This document shows, one piece after another, positions 8,179 to 15,428 of a stretch of 18,120 nucleotides of DNA. A model generated the notes under the pieces. That model saw only the letters and a program-made list of their open reading frames with translations, was not told where the DNA came from and made no database searches. Position 1 is the first letter of the stretch; the number at the start of each line of letters is the position of its first letter. Position numbers and translations under genes: made by a program. Origin of the DNA: Tritrichomonas foetus (lineage: Eukaryota; Parabasalia; Tritrichomonadida; Tritrichomonadidae); the NCBI GenBank assembly GCA_001839685.1, contig MLAK01000974.1, positions 24,122 to 42,241 on the forward strand. Direction: 5' to 3'.

Positions 8179-9282
8179 TTAAAAATTAAATTCAAACCTT
8201 CGTAAGTGTAAATGAAGAGCAGATGGAAATTCAAGAAACTCAATCCCCACATTTACATCTTGTTTCCCATGTTTATCAGTTTGATATTGATTATCACCAC
8301 TTAATAATTCTGGTTCAATGTATTTTTTAAAGGATTCTTCTAAGTTGAATGTGTCTTTAACAACCATTGAAAGATCATAAAATTCTTCAATTTTCGATGT
8401 TTCAAAGTCAACATTTACACATCGTATATAACGATTATATTTTCCACGCAAAATTTTAGCTATTTCACCATCTAGTTCAGATTTTTTCATTTTAGTTTCC
8501 AAATTATCAACTAATACACGACAAAACTCTTGCACATCATGTTGAGTAAAAGTGTCAGCATCATTCCAACCAAAAGATTTAGTGAGGGCTGTTGTTGAAC
8601 ATGAAGTTTTACTGCATTGCATTTTAGTGAAAAGTTTTTGAAGATTTAATGGAATGTTTTTAGTTTCATCTTCAACGCCTTCAGTTGGCATTTTAAAATA
8701 AACAAGCTTCCGAAATGCAGGAAGATGAAAGAAAGCTTGTAACATTGAATTCATATAACATGTTGCTCCCTGATTTTGTAAACCAACATACTTAATATCA
8801 GAATTATCAACGGTAGAACTATCAACAGAATTATTTACAGAACCATGACTTCTAATAGAATTTCCCATATAATTGCCAGCAGAATTGTTCACAGAGTAAT
8901 TAGCATAACCATCAAAAGAGCTGCCAATAGATCCATGACATGAATCATATTGGATGGAAGAATGATGTCCTGAATGATTGTTAATATTATTTGAAGAACT
9001 ATTTTCATAAAAATCATCACTATCATGAAGGGCATTGTCTTCAATATTTTTTCCCAAATAAGGTTTTGACTGTGAATCAAAATCACAATGAGTGTTTATA
9101 GAATTATTAAATCTATACTGAAGCGAGGAGTCTTCAATGCAATTAATATCATATAGTCTATTCACGAATTTACTTGAATGTTGTGGAATAAAATAAGGTG
9201 CAGGAAAATCATTTTTGAAGTCATAATTGGCCATTTTAACAGTTATATATATATTCTTATGTTGAACCCATCCATCATTCAT
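8179..9282 (-). CDS. USP7-like gene, segment 2: N-terminal half of the USP catalytic domain
   Basis: 367 codons between the TGA and the TAA, counted from the first Met after the TGA. The true upstream junction is in frame with the MATH segment. Residues about 1-20 complete the MATH domain. Residues about 50-163 are a Ser/Asn/His-rich low-complexity insert not found in human USP7. The Cys box follows at about 166-184, with the catalytic Cys at 175 (NQGATCYMNS; TGT at 8758-8760). Further USP7-type blocks are FKMPTEG, TKSFGW, TQHDVQEFCRVL and LHLHLRRFEFNF, after which TAA occurs. The segment lacks the catalytic His and Asp/Asn, so it would be inactive alone. Confidence 0.75.
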   Translation of the reverse strand: MNDGWVQHKNIYITVKMANYDFKNDFPAPYFIPQHSSKFVNRLYDINCIEDSSLQYRFNNSINTHCDFDSQSKPYLGKNIEDNALHDSDDFYENSSSNNINNHSGHHSSIQYDSCHGSIGSSFDGYANYSVNNSAGNYMGNSIRSHGSVNNSVDSSTVDNSDIKYVGLQNQGATCYMNSMLQAFFHLPAFRKLVYFKMPTEGVEDETKNIPLNLQKLFTKMQCSKTSCSTTALTKSFGWNDADTFTQHDVQEFCRVLVDNLETKMKKSELDGEIAKILRGKYNRYIRCVNVDFETSKIEEFYDLSMVVKDTFNLEESFKKYIEPELLSGDNQYQTDKHGKQDVNVGIEFLEFPSALHLHLRRFEFNF

Positions 9283-9306
9283 AAAAGTGTCTTTTGGAAT
9301 ATCAAA

Positions 9307-9993
9307 TCACAAAATTTTAGATTTAGATTCCGAACTAAATTGAATTTTTTCATATATGAATTTCGATTTTTGGGGAAGAGCATTTTGGAACAAGAAATAA
9401 AAATAATATTCTTGTTCAGGAATAAATTTTTCAGCTGTTACTTCTATTGGTGTATCATTTGATGATAGTTTTTCACCTAACATTATACGGAAATAAAATA
9501 CTTGTTTATCTTCTTCTAGGTAATATCGGGTAGAATAGCGAGTGCAGAGCTTACTGAAGTCATTAACAATGAAAACACCTTTTTCATCTAAACGTTGTTG
9601 TGACTTTTTCGGATTTTTAGTTGGTGCTAATTTTATCTCAAATTTCAGATCTAAAGTGTCAGAAATATACCCCATTGATTCAAGGATATCCACGGGCATT
9701 GGAAATTTGTATTCAATACGCTTATCTGAAGAATTTGATGATATTTTCCCAAAATGTGGCGAATTTGAGTGCTTTTGATTGGAAATAGTAAAGGAACAAT
9801 CGATATCGAATGATTCAGGATTATCGTCGCCTTCAATCCTGAGATAAAGTGATCTATTTTCAATGACAAATCGCAAATTAAAAGTAAAAGGGCCGACTGT
9901 ATATTTTTCTGAGACTGCTGATGATGATAAAACGCTGTTTTTCGAAGGTCGCCATTGTAGCGAAAGAAATTCGAAATTCGAGGGAAATTTCAT
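9307..9993 (-). CDS. USP7-like gene, segment 1: MATH/TRAF domain
   Basis: 228 codons from the first Met to TGA at 9307-9309. The frame stays open upstream to a TAA but has no earlier ATG, so 9993 is the start. The segment reads as a MATH domain: FLSLQWRP near the start, a beta-rich core, and the block EQEYYFYFLFQNALPQKSKF near the end. It sits immediately before a USP domain, as in USP7, where MATH binds substrates. The segment stops before the last MATH strand. That strand is still present after the TGA (FDIPKDTFMNDGW, then KNIYITVKM) in the same frame. If the TGA is genuine, the product would be a truncated MATH fragment. Confidence 0.72.
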   Translation of the reverse strand: MKFPSNFEFLSLQWRPSKNSVLSSSAVSEKYTVGPFTFNLRFVIENRSLYLRIEGDDNPESFDIDCSFTISNQKHSNSPHFGKISSNSSDKRIEYKFPMPVDILESMGYISDTLDLKFEIKLAPTKNPKKSQQRLDEKGVFIVNDFSKLCTRYSTRYYLEEDKQVFYFRIMLGEKLSSNDTPIEVTAEKFIPEQEYYFYFLFQNALPQKSKFIYEKIQFSSESKSKIL

Positions 9994-10625
9994 GAAATTC
10001 TTTTTATTTTGACCATAAAAAGCGAGTATTTGACGTATAACCGTTTCATCTGAAAAAGTGAAACTGGCATATTATCTTTAGGAAAAAAACATCAAAGAAG
10101 TTAAGAAAAATCTTGACATCGAAAAGCATATCCATTCAGATTTTGTATATTAACTCTCATTTATCTAAAATAAAGCCATAATAGAGTAAGATACTATGAA
10201 TGGAATTTATTAAATTATCGAAAGATTTTCTCCAAATTTTTCTGGAAATGATTTTGATCTATTTTGTTATGGATTACACTCAAAAATTAAATAATTAAAC
10301 AATTTTATGAATAAATTTGATAATAAATTTGAGTTGTCAAATTTTATTTGTCATTTTATGACGAGATATAACTTCGTGTTAAAGTTGTGAAGTTCGCGAA
10401 ATATTTCAAAAGTGAGATTTTCAAAAAAGTTGATTGGATTGAATCAAACTTCTCATTAAGTACAAACTAATTAGTGAAAAAAAACAAGTGAATATATTCG
10501 TGAATTCAATAAACAGCAAAGATTTGGCAAAAATATAAAATATTATTATCCATCACTCTGTCAAATAATAATTCATCACATACTATGCAGTATAATTCAT
10601 ACTGAATATATGATGAATAAAAAGA
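9994..10625. promoter_or_regulatory. Intergenic region upstream of the USP7-like gene
   Basis: 632 bp between the 3' end of the Nse1-like gene and the USP7-like start. It holds TTTTGACC at 10007-10014 (GGTCAA in gene sense, about 16-21 nt before the ATG). A TCACTT initiator match lies on the minus strand at 10056-10061, about 65 nt upstream. A short direct repeat of ATAAATTTGA lies at about 10310-10333. No convincing gene is seen in it. Confidence 0.35.
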
Positions 10626-11030
10626 TTAGTATTGTAATAATTTTTGAACATAATCAATAACTTGTTGCATTTTGACAAATTTATGTATCATATCATTGGA
10701 AAACTCCTTATTACAATTTGGACATTGGTGATACATTATTGATTTATTAGATTCAGCTATTTTTGATAAACATGGAATATGGCAAACCGAATCACAGCAC
10801 TCCATGCAATAGGCGATATCACCATTTCTTATAGGAAGTAAACATGCTGCACAATATAATGCATTAGAAATTTTCGAATAATTGTGATCAAAATTTGATG
10901 GTTCTCCAATATCTTCAACTTTTTTTCTAATTGATGCTAAAATTGCCAGAGAAGCTTCTTCTCGTTTATCTTCATCAGTTGAAATTAAATTATTCGTAAT
11001 CTCTTCAGATATTTCATCAGGAATACTCAT
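10626..11030 (-). CDS. Small Nse1-like C4HC3 RING zinc-finger protein
   Basis: A 134-residue protein. A zinc-binding pattern spans residues 60-106: C60-x2-C63, C75-x2-C78, H84-x2-C87, C103-x2-C106, a C4HC3 arrangement. Spacing and context (CHIPC, then HQCPNC and a short hydrophobic tail) resemble the RING of Nse1 (NSMCE1), a subunit of the SMC5/6 DNA-repair complex where it supports ubiquitin ligase activity. Full Nse1 is about twice this length, with winged-helix domains before the RING. Here only about 59 polar, acidic, helix-forming residues precede it, and an in-frame TGA closes the frame 15 nt upstream of the ATG. It is either a reduced Nse1 or a stand-alone RING protein of related type; PHD-like is the alternative. 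It diverges from uL1 across a 177-bp gap. Confidence 0.65.
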   Translation of the reverse strand: MSIPDEISEEITNNLISTDEDKREEASLAILASIRKKVEDIGEPSNFDHNYSKISNALYCAACLLPIRNGDIAYCMECCDSVCHIPCLSKIAESNKSIMYHQCPNCNKEFSNDMIHKFVKMQQVIDYVQKLLQY

Positions 11031-11207
11031 TTCTAGAAAATTTCACATGTCTGTTTGATAAATTCACCATTTTTAGTTACATTGTTGGATTTATGCAAAA
11101 ATTGTAAATAGGTTAATTAAATTGACCTTAAAATCTCACTTTTCAAGAATCAAACAGAGCTGAGTGAAAAATTGAAAAAGAAGGGTCGGACTGGCCTTTT
11201 TGATTGA
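11031..11207. promoter_or_regulatory. Bidirectional promoter gap between Nse1-like and uL1 genes
   Basis: 177 bp shared by two diverging genes. It contains AAATTGACCTTAAAATC around 11119-11135, a copy of the hexamer seen upstream of other genes. No TCAY(A/T) word lies close to the uL1 ATG. Shared regulation of the two genes is possible from position only. Confidence 0.4.
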
Positions 11208-11861
11208 ATGACGCACATTCACCAAGATAACTTGAAATCTGCGATCGCTGATATCCTTAAGTACTCCAATGACACCAAGAAGCGTAAGTTCACAGAAACA
11301 ATCGAACTTCAAATCCGTCTTAAGGGTTACAACATCGCCAAAGATAAGCGTTTCATCGGAAGCATCAAACTTCCAAACGTCATTCGCCCAGGACTTCGCG
11401 TTGGTATCATGGGTGACAAGATCCACTGCGAACAAGCCCAACAAGCTGGCGTCTTGAATTACGATTTGCAAACACTCACAAACTTCAACAAGGAAAAGAA
11501 GACCATCAAATATTGGGCCAAGAAGCACCACCTCTTCCTTGCCTCAGAAACACTCATCAAGAGCCTCAACAAGACACTCGGTCCAGCCTTCAACAAGACA
11601 GGTAAATTCCCAGCACCAATCCGCTCAAGCGACAAAGTTGCTGATGCTGTTGATGAAGCCAAGAAGACAGTCAAGTTCAGGCTAAAGAAGTCCATCGCTT
11701 TCGGTGTTCCAGTTGCTAACGTTAAGATGACACCAGATCAAGTCTACCAAAACGTCATGCTTGCCACAAACTATGTTGTTTCTCTCCTCAAGAAGCAATG
11801 GCAAAGCATTGGTGCTATCACCCTTCACTCAACAATGGGTAAGCCACATCGCGTTTACTAA
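11208..11861 (+). CDS. RPL10A: Ribosomal protein uL1 (RPL10A)
   Basis: A 217-residue protein of the length expected for eukaryotic uL1, colinear with human RPL10A. Diagnostic blocks are KRKFTETIELQI, KDKRFIGS, GDKIHCEQA, FLASETLIK, LGPAFNKTGKFP, VKMTPDQVY, NYVVSLLKKQW and the end STMGKPHRVY. uL1 forms the L1 stalk of the large subunit and helps move tRNA out through the E site. A TGA lies directly before the ATG, so the start is certain. Codon use differs from most neighbours: many C- or G-ending codons (ATC, AAG, CTC, GCC), typical of a highly expressed gene. After the stop, TAAGTAAA contains a TAAA motif within 5 nt, which fits trichomonad-type 3' processing. Confidence 0.97.
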   Translation: MTHIHQDNLKSAIADILKYSNDTKKRKFTETIELQIRLKGYNIAKDKRFIGSIKLPNVIRPGLRVGIMGDKIHCEQAQQAGVLNYDLQTLTNFNKEKKTIKYWAKKHHLFLASETLIKSLNKTLGPAFNKTGKFPAPIRSSDKVADAVDEAKKTVKFRLKKSIAFGVPVANVKMTPDQVYQNVMLATNYVVSLLKKQWQSIGAITLHSTMGKPHRVY

Positions 11862-12009
11862 GTAAACTGGTTGCTTAACTTTGTTAATCCTTCATTTTTT
11901 TATTTTTTTGATTATTATTTTGTTTTATATTGTTCTTTTTTGTTTCTTCATTTCTGATGCTTTCTCCAAATGTTTCGAAATCTATCATCAAAACTAACGG
12001 CAGGAATCA

Positions 12010-12900
12010 TTGTTCATTGAAAGAAGCAGTTTCACGAAAGATATAGAAATTTCTATTAACAGATAGTGAATTAATTCCACAGAAGCTTGTTACAAAAATC
12101 CATCAGATTGATGTGAAAGGAAAATTTCATTCCACTCACAATGAAATCGATAATGTTACAAAGAACCATCAGAACATAATCTTTTGCTTGAAGAAGAAGA
12201 AGAAATTAATGATGCCAACTTAATTCCAAATGGGCTCATTGTTGTTGGTGCTTGGAGTTTCGTTCCATCTTTTGAAGTATCAAAATCAATTGGGTGATAA
12301 TAGTTTGACGTAATAGGTAATGAAGAAATTGATGATTAATAAAATAACTATTTGGTACTTTTCTGAACTCTTTGAATGATATTTTTTAATAGATTCTTCA
12401 TCTTCTATGCTTCCTACATTTTCGATGGGTTAACAGTTGAAAACGAAAAGCAAGATAATTTTCTGTGATGTTATCTATCGATGTAACTGTACACTTCCAT
12501 CAGTCGTATTCCAAGTATCGTAGTCAATTCTGCAAGAACTGTTTCTGTATTCAATGATAATTCTGTCAATAAATTTTCCCTTCATTTCATCATGTCAATG
12601 ATTCATATATAGTTGGTACATATCTATATTTTGTGGTAAATCATAAATATGCAAGGAGGAATAATAATGTGTGTCTATCTCTTTCTTTAGAAAATGAAAA
12701 GTGCATCATCGTAACTCACCTAGAATTGATGAATATATCTTCGGGCATCAGTCGTGATTCCTGTTTAATTATTTCAAAACAAAATGAAAATATATATCTA
12801 CCACTGACTATCAGTAGCATTTGAGATCAATCTCATCTTGTTGTCGTCTCACAACATGATGCACAAATAAAGATACTCATTTTAGACTTTATGTATCAAT
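12010..12900 (+). pseudogene. Probable decayed protein-coding gene of unknown family
   Basis: No intact gene is present, but the plus strand shows protein-like translation passing through three frames. About 12016-12168, with one TAG, it reads SLKEAVSRKI, then KFLLTDSELIPQKLV and KGKFHSTHNEIDNV. The frame then shifts, and about 12157-12296 reads EPSEHNLLLEEEEEINDANL followed by IPNGLIVVGAWSFVPSF. After stops, the same frame continues with FDGLTVENEKQDNF and SISRIPSIVVNSARTVSVFN up to about 12565. Another shift leads to an open stretch at about 12573-12824 (NDSYIVGTYLYFVVNHKY, CIIVTHLEL, SRDSCLIISKQNENIYL) with one TGA and an in-frame continuation (DQSHLVVVSQHDAQIKILIL) to about 12896. The alternating hydrophobic strands suggest a beta-rich protein. 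I cannot name the family. Non-coding chance is the alternative. Confidence 0.4.
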
Positions 12901-12998
12901 AGAGTCAAGTATGAAATAGAAATAATAAAATAGAGAGAGACGATTTGCATGAATGAATATTATTTATTAAGATAGAACGAAAAAAAAAGATGCGTGCA

Positions 12999-13589
12999 TT
13001 AATCTTTCTTGTCTCTATGTGGAAGGTGCTCTTCTGCCTTTGTCAGCATGCGGGAAAGAAAGAGCTTCAGGGGTGATTGGGATTTCACAGCTGGTTCAGA
13101 AACTTCTTTCTTTTCTTCATGTTCGTTTTGCTCATCTCCTGGAACTTCAAGTGCTGAAAGTGTAGTGACCACAAAGATTGGAATAAACCACACAAATAAA
13201 ACAAAGTACGAAATTGTCTTAAATGTTGAGGACTTGTCATCATGGAGGAAGTGAAGCATGAACAAAACATGTGAAAAAACTGATCCCATAATTCCACCAA
13301 TAAAATCAAACCTGACAGCATTGATGAATGGAAATCCGTTAAATAGGACAATTGTGAACATTAAATTTGTGAAGAAAACTGTGAAAAATAAGAGTGGACT
13401 GAATTCGGAGAAATAAAGGAAAACCGAGAGCCCAAGAACTATACACGAAATGACTTTGAGGAAATTTGTAATTGTTTTGATTCTTTCTTCGATAAAAGTC
13501 GCGCAATAATAAAGGAGAGCAAAGAATAGTAATATGATGGCAACAAGAGAGATAATAACTTCACAAATTAGAAAAATAATGTCAAACAT
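12999..13589 (-). CDS. TEX261/Svp26-family ER-to-Golgi export adaptor
   Basis: A 196-residue multi-spanning membrane protein with five hydrophobic helices at about 4-30, 41-60, 65-84, 97-116 and 124-146. A charged cytosolic tail of about 45 residues follows (EHEEKKEVSE, ending HRDKKD). Motifs shared with human TEX261 and yeast Svp26 are LYYCATFIEER after helix 1, FTNLMFTIVLF with GFPFI (73-89), and YFVLFVWFIP with TLSA (128-146). The length matches the family (about 195-230). Yeast Svp26 recruits type II Golgi membrane proteins, such as mannosyltransferases, into COPII vesicles. The same role here is inferred from family. The acidic/basic tail differs from yeast and human. No initiator-like word lies directly before the ATG, but two TCACTA words occur about 75-105 nt upstream on the gene strand. 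Confidence 0.85.
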   Translation of the reverse strand: MFDIIFLICEVIISLVAIILLFFALLYYCATFIEERIKTITNFLKVISCIVLGLSVFLYFSEFSPLLFFTVFFTNLMFTIVLFNGFPFINAVRFDFIGGIMGSVFSHVLFMLHFLHDDKSSTFKTISYFVLFVWFIPIFVVTTLSALEVPGDEQNEHEEKKEVSEPAVKSQSPLKLFLSRMLTKAEEHLPHRDKKD

Positions 13590-13660
13590 CGATTTTTATC
13601 AATAAACGGTCGACATTTACGATGATTTTCTTTCAATTACTTTCTATGCATATTTGTCCC

Positions 13661-13694
13661 ATGTGTAGTGAAGTCTCCTTGATGTGTAGTGAAG
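13661..13694. repeat. 13-bp direct repeat upstream of the TEX261-like gene
   Basis: ATGTGTAGTGAAG occurs at 13661-13673 and 13682-13694, two helical turns (21 bp) apart. On the gene strand each copy contains TCACTA, a match to the trichomonad initiator TCAY(T/A). They lie about 75-105 nt upstream of the ATG at 13589. The role is inferred from position. Confidence 0.5.
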
Positions 13695-13814
13695 ATTCAT
13701 AACAAATTTATGCAAAGTGGAAACCATTTAAGTAAAACATGCAAAAACTACATACTTCATTTCGAATTATAAACAGAGAATGATAATCCCATTCTATCAA
13801 TTCACGAATTACCC

Positions 13815-13830
13815 AAAAAAAAAAAAAAAA
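13815..13830. repeat. Homopolymer of 16 A
   Basis: A run of 16 adenines in the gap between the TEX261-like start and the SGTA-like 3' end. It is a simple-sequence tract with no sign of retroposed flanking sequence. Confidence 0.9.
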
Positions 13831-13920
13831 CAGATTCGGCATTATAGTTAAATATTAAGTTGACTTATTTTCAACATAGGAGCAACATTCCCAGAATATG
13901 TTTTCTATTGGACGAGAATT

Positions 13921-14052
13921 TCTCTGATAATTTATTCCATTTCGAGATTATTTATTTCATTGCGAGATTATTTATTTCATTGCGAGATTATTTATTTCAT
14001 TGCGAGATTATTTATTTCATTGCGAGATTATTTAATCCATTGCAAGATTATT
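13921..14052. repeat. Second 20-bp tandem repeat, five clear copies plus degenerate ends
   Basis: Unit TGCGAGATTATTTATTTCAT. Three exact copies start at 13961, 13981 and 14001. Variants start at 13941 (TTCGAG start) and 14021 (TTTAATCCAT end), a partial copy starts at 14041, and a decayed copy covers 13921-13940. It lies downstream of the SGTA-like gene and upstream of the TEX261-like gene. A short open frame across it is only a product of the repeat. Confidence 0.95.
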
Positions 14053-14142
14053 AAGAATCATTTTTCACGCCAATGACAAAAACTGAGTTTCATTTTAAGT
14101 TCCATTCTAAAGAATTTAAATGACGAATAAAATTATATCCAA

Positions 14143-14174
14143 TTTTTTTCTTTTTTTCTTTTTTTTTTTTTTTT
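14143..14174. repeat. T-rich tract downstream of the SGTA-like gene
   Basis: Thirty-two bases of almost pure T, interrupted twice by C, about 85-115 nt past the SGTA-like stop (poly-A on that gene's strand). Possibly part of a transcript end region, but simple-sequence drift is enough to explain it. Confidence 0.7.
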
Positions 14175-14259
14175 AATCAGAAATCTTTTTTTAATTAAAT
14201 CAAATCATTGTTTTCTTATGTAATAAATAGCTTAATGCAACCAATCATTCAGTTCTTCT

Positions 14260-15081
14260 TTAATGGCCGCCCATGATTGCCTGGAAAAGGCGCTGCATTC
14301 TTGGATCTCCCATCATTGAGAAGAGTGATGCTGGATTTGATTTGATTTGCTCCATGAAAGAAGACATCTCTGGGTCCTGCATTAGCTGCTGCACTTCTGG
14401 CGAATTCATTTTTTCGGCGAGTTGAGAAATCATTGCTGGATTTTGGGCGAAGTTTCCAAGCATTGAACCTAAAACATCGCCTCCTGGCATCTGTCCGCTA
14501 TTTGCATTATTAGTTGCGCTTCCTGCAGATGGGTCTGGTCCCAAAGAATTAAGATTTTCTTTGAGATTTTCATTATTTGGACAAGCGCGGAGACCTCTTT
14601 TATAAGCTTCGCGTGCTTTTTCAACATTGCCGAGTTGATAATAAGCGAATCCAAGACGGCTGTAAGCTGTTGCATATTCTTGGTCTAATGAAATTGCCTT
14701 TTCGCAGTCTTCTATTGCTTGTTGGTGGTTGCCCTTCTTTGAATAAACGGCTGCTCTATTGCAGTAGAAAGTGCTTTGGTTTGGATCGGTTGCGATAGCT
14801 TCATTATATTTCGCAATTGCACCGTCTAAGTTACCTTCCCTAAGAAGGGTGTTTCCTTCTTGTTTAAGTTCCATGGCACGATCAGTGTCGTATTGTGGTG
14901 CTGGGATGAGGTCAACAATAGAGTGAACATTTGGGATGCTGACAGAAAAGTCGTTGATTCCCCAAATTGTCTTAAGGCAATCGATAGAAACTTCGAGTTC
15001 ATCGCGGTGTTCGGTATCGTCAGCACAACATTGCGTAAGGTATTGTAAGATAAGGCAGCGAGCAATCTTTTCCTTGTCCAT
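14260..15081 (-). CDS. SGTA: SGTA-like TPR co-chaperone
   Basis: A 273-residue protein with full SGTA architecture. The N-terminal dimerisation helices (about 1-60) bind the Get5/Ubl4 ubiquitin-like domain in other organisms. Three TPRs follow at about 69-102, 103-136 and 137-170, then a C-terminal Met/Gln/Pro-rich part with NPAMISQL and MNSPEVQQLMQ that binds hydrophobic clients. SGTA receives tail-anchored membrane proteins and hands them to the GET/TRC pathway, working with Hsp70/Hsp90. TPR clamp residues K73, N77, N108 and R142 are present; the remaining clamp lysine appears to be Thr138, an alignment by eye. The start is set at 15081 (MDKEKIARC), as in SGTA orthologues. The frame can be extended upstream only through a TTG. 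The stop reads TAAAG, giving a TAAA tetramer. Codon use is less A+T-rich than most neighbours, suggesting strong expression. Confidence 0.93.
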   Translation of the reverse strand: MDKEKIARCLILQYLTQCCADDTEHRDELEVSIDCLKTIWGINDFSVSIPNVHSIVDLIPAPQYDTDRAMELKQEGNTLLREGNLDGAIAKYNEAIATDPNQSTFYCNRAAVYSKKGNHQQAIEDCEKAISLDQEYATAYSRLGFAYYQLGNVEKAREAYKRGLRACPNNENLKENLNSLGPDPSAGSATNNANSGQMPGGDVLGSMLGNFAQNPAMISQLAEKMNSPEVQQLMQDPEMSSFMEQIKSNPASLFSMMGDPRMQRLFQAIMGGH

Positions 15082-15428
15082 GATTTTCAATAATAATGGT
15101 GAACGTGAATTCTTGTCGGTTATTGGTCAAATTGATGAGAAATTTGTCAGACCATTTATGATAAATGTTCGGCCAAATAAAAAAAGAAATGTATTTTTCA
15201 CTGCCTATTTAGTCACACACTCCAAAACCAAAGAGAACTTTTTTCCTCCTCCAGATGCTTTTTGTGGGATGAAATCTGAATAAATATCATTTAATTTTTC
15301 TTTCCTATAAATATTAATGTATAAATATGTGAAATCTTGAGAAATTGAGTATTGGAAATATGATGATGAAAAATAGAAAACATAGATAATTAATATTTTT
15401 ACACATTAAACTCGAAAAATTAAATATT
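15082..15428. other. Intergenic gap between the coactosin-like and SGTA-like genes
   Basis: 347 bp holding the SGTA-like promoter side and the coactosin-like gene's upstream neighbour boundary on the lower side. GGTCAA lies at 15125-15130, about 44-49 nt upstream of the SGTA-like ATG, in the opposite orientation to most other copies. The rest is A+T-rich with no credible gene; a plus-strand open frame here is antisense coincidence. Confidence 0.5.

Larger units (their letters stand above)
5947..9993 (-). pseudogene. USP7-like ubiquitin hydrolase gene interrupted by two in-frame stops
   Basis: One uninterrupted reading frame of 1349 codons runs from 9993 to 5947 without frameshifts but contains TGA at 9307-9309 and TAA at 8179-8181. 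Read through, it has the USP7/HAUSP architecture: an N-terminal MATH/TRAF substrate-binding domain, a USP catalytic domain and a long C-terminal region with ubiquitin-like segments. USP7 removes ubiquitin from nuclear and cytosolic proteins. The conserved protein sequence continues directly across both stops. The TAA falls where human USP7 has Gln in its PQTDQN segment, and the TGA falls close to a conserved Trp. Single transitions (CAA to TAA, TGG to TGA) would explain both. Options are a recently inactivated gene, base errors in this sequence, or programmed readthrough. Other genes here end at ordinary TAA or TGA stops, so a changed genetic code is unlikely. The three pieces are annotated separately. 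The final stop TAA forms TAAA with the next base. Confidence 0.75.

Noticed and set aside
8179..9309. A variant genetic code (TAA as Gln, TGA as Trp) to explain the stops
   Set aside because: Gln is written CAA or CAG and Trp TGG throughout the other genes, which also end at TAA or TGA at family-typical lengths. Only two such codons occur, both in one gene.
8179..9309. Introns removing the two stops
   Set aside because: The protein alignment is gap-free across the TAA and nearly so across the TGA, leaving no room for an intron. I see no GTATGT-type donor with an ACTAAC-type acceptor there.
9307..9309. TGA as a selenocysteine codon
   Set aside because: The aligned residue is near a Trp, not a Cys, and I see no selenocysteine insertion hairpin in the 3' region.
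10036..10044. Myb site (TAACCG) in the USP7-like upstream region
   Set aside because: Trichomonad Myb regulators exist, but one six-base match is expected by chance in a window of this size.
12633..12824. A 63-codon gene
   Set aside because: It would start at GTG, and the same frame continues upstream and downstream as broken coding sequence. It is better read as part of a decayed gene.
13860..14054. A 64-codon gene across the tandem repeat
   Set aside because: Its second half is only the translated 20-bp repeat, and the start is not an ATG-led family member.
15082..15090. Upstream TTG start for the SGTA-like gene
   Set aside because: It needs a non-ATG start and adds residues not found in the family. 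ATG at 15081 begins exactly like SGTA orthologues.
14936..15283. A plus-strand gene of 115 codons opposite the SGTA-like start
   Set aside because: It is antisense to a well-supported gene and shows no family features or upstream element.
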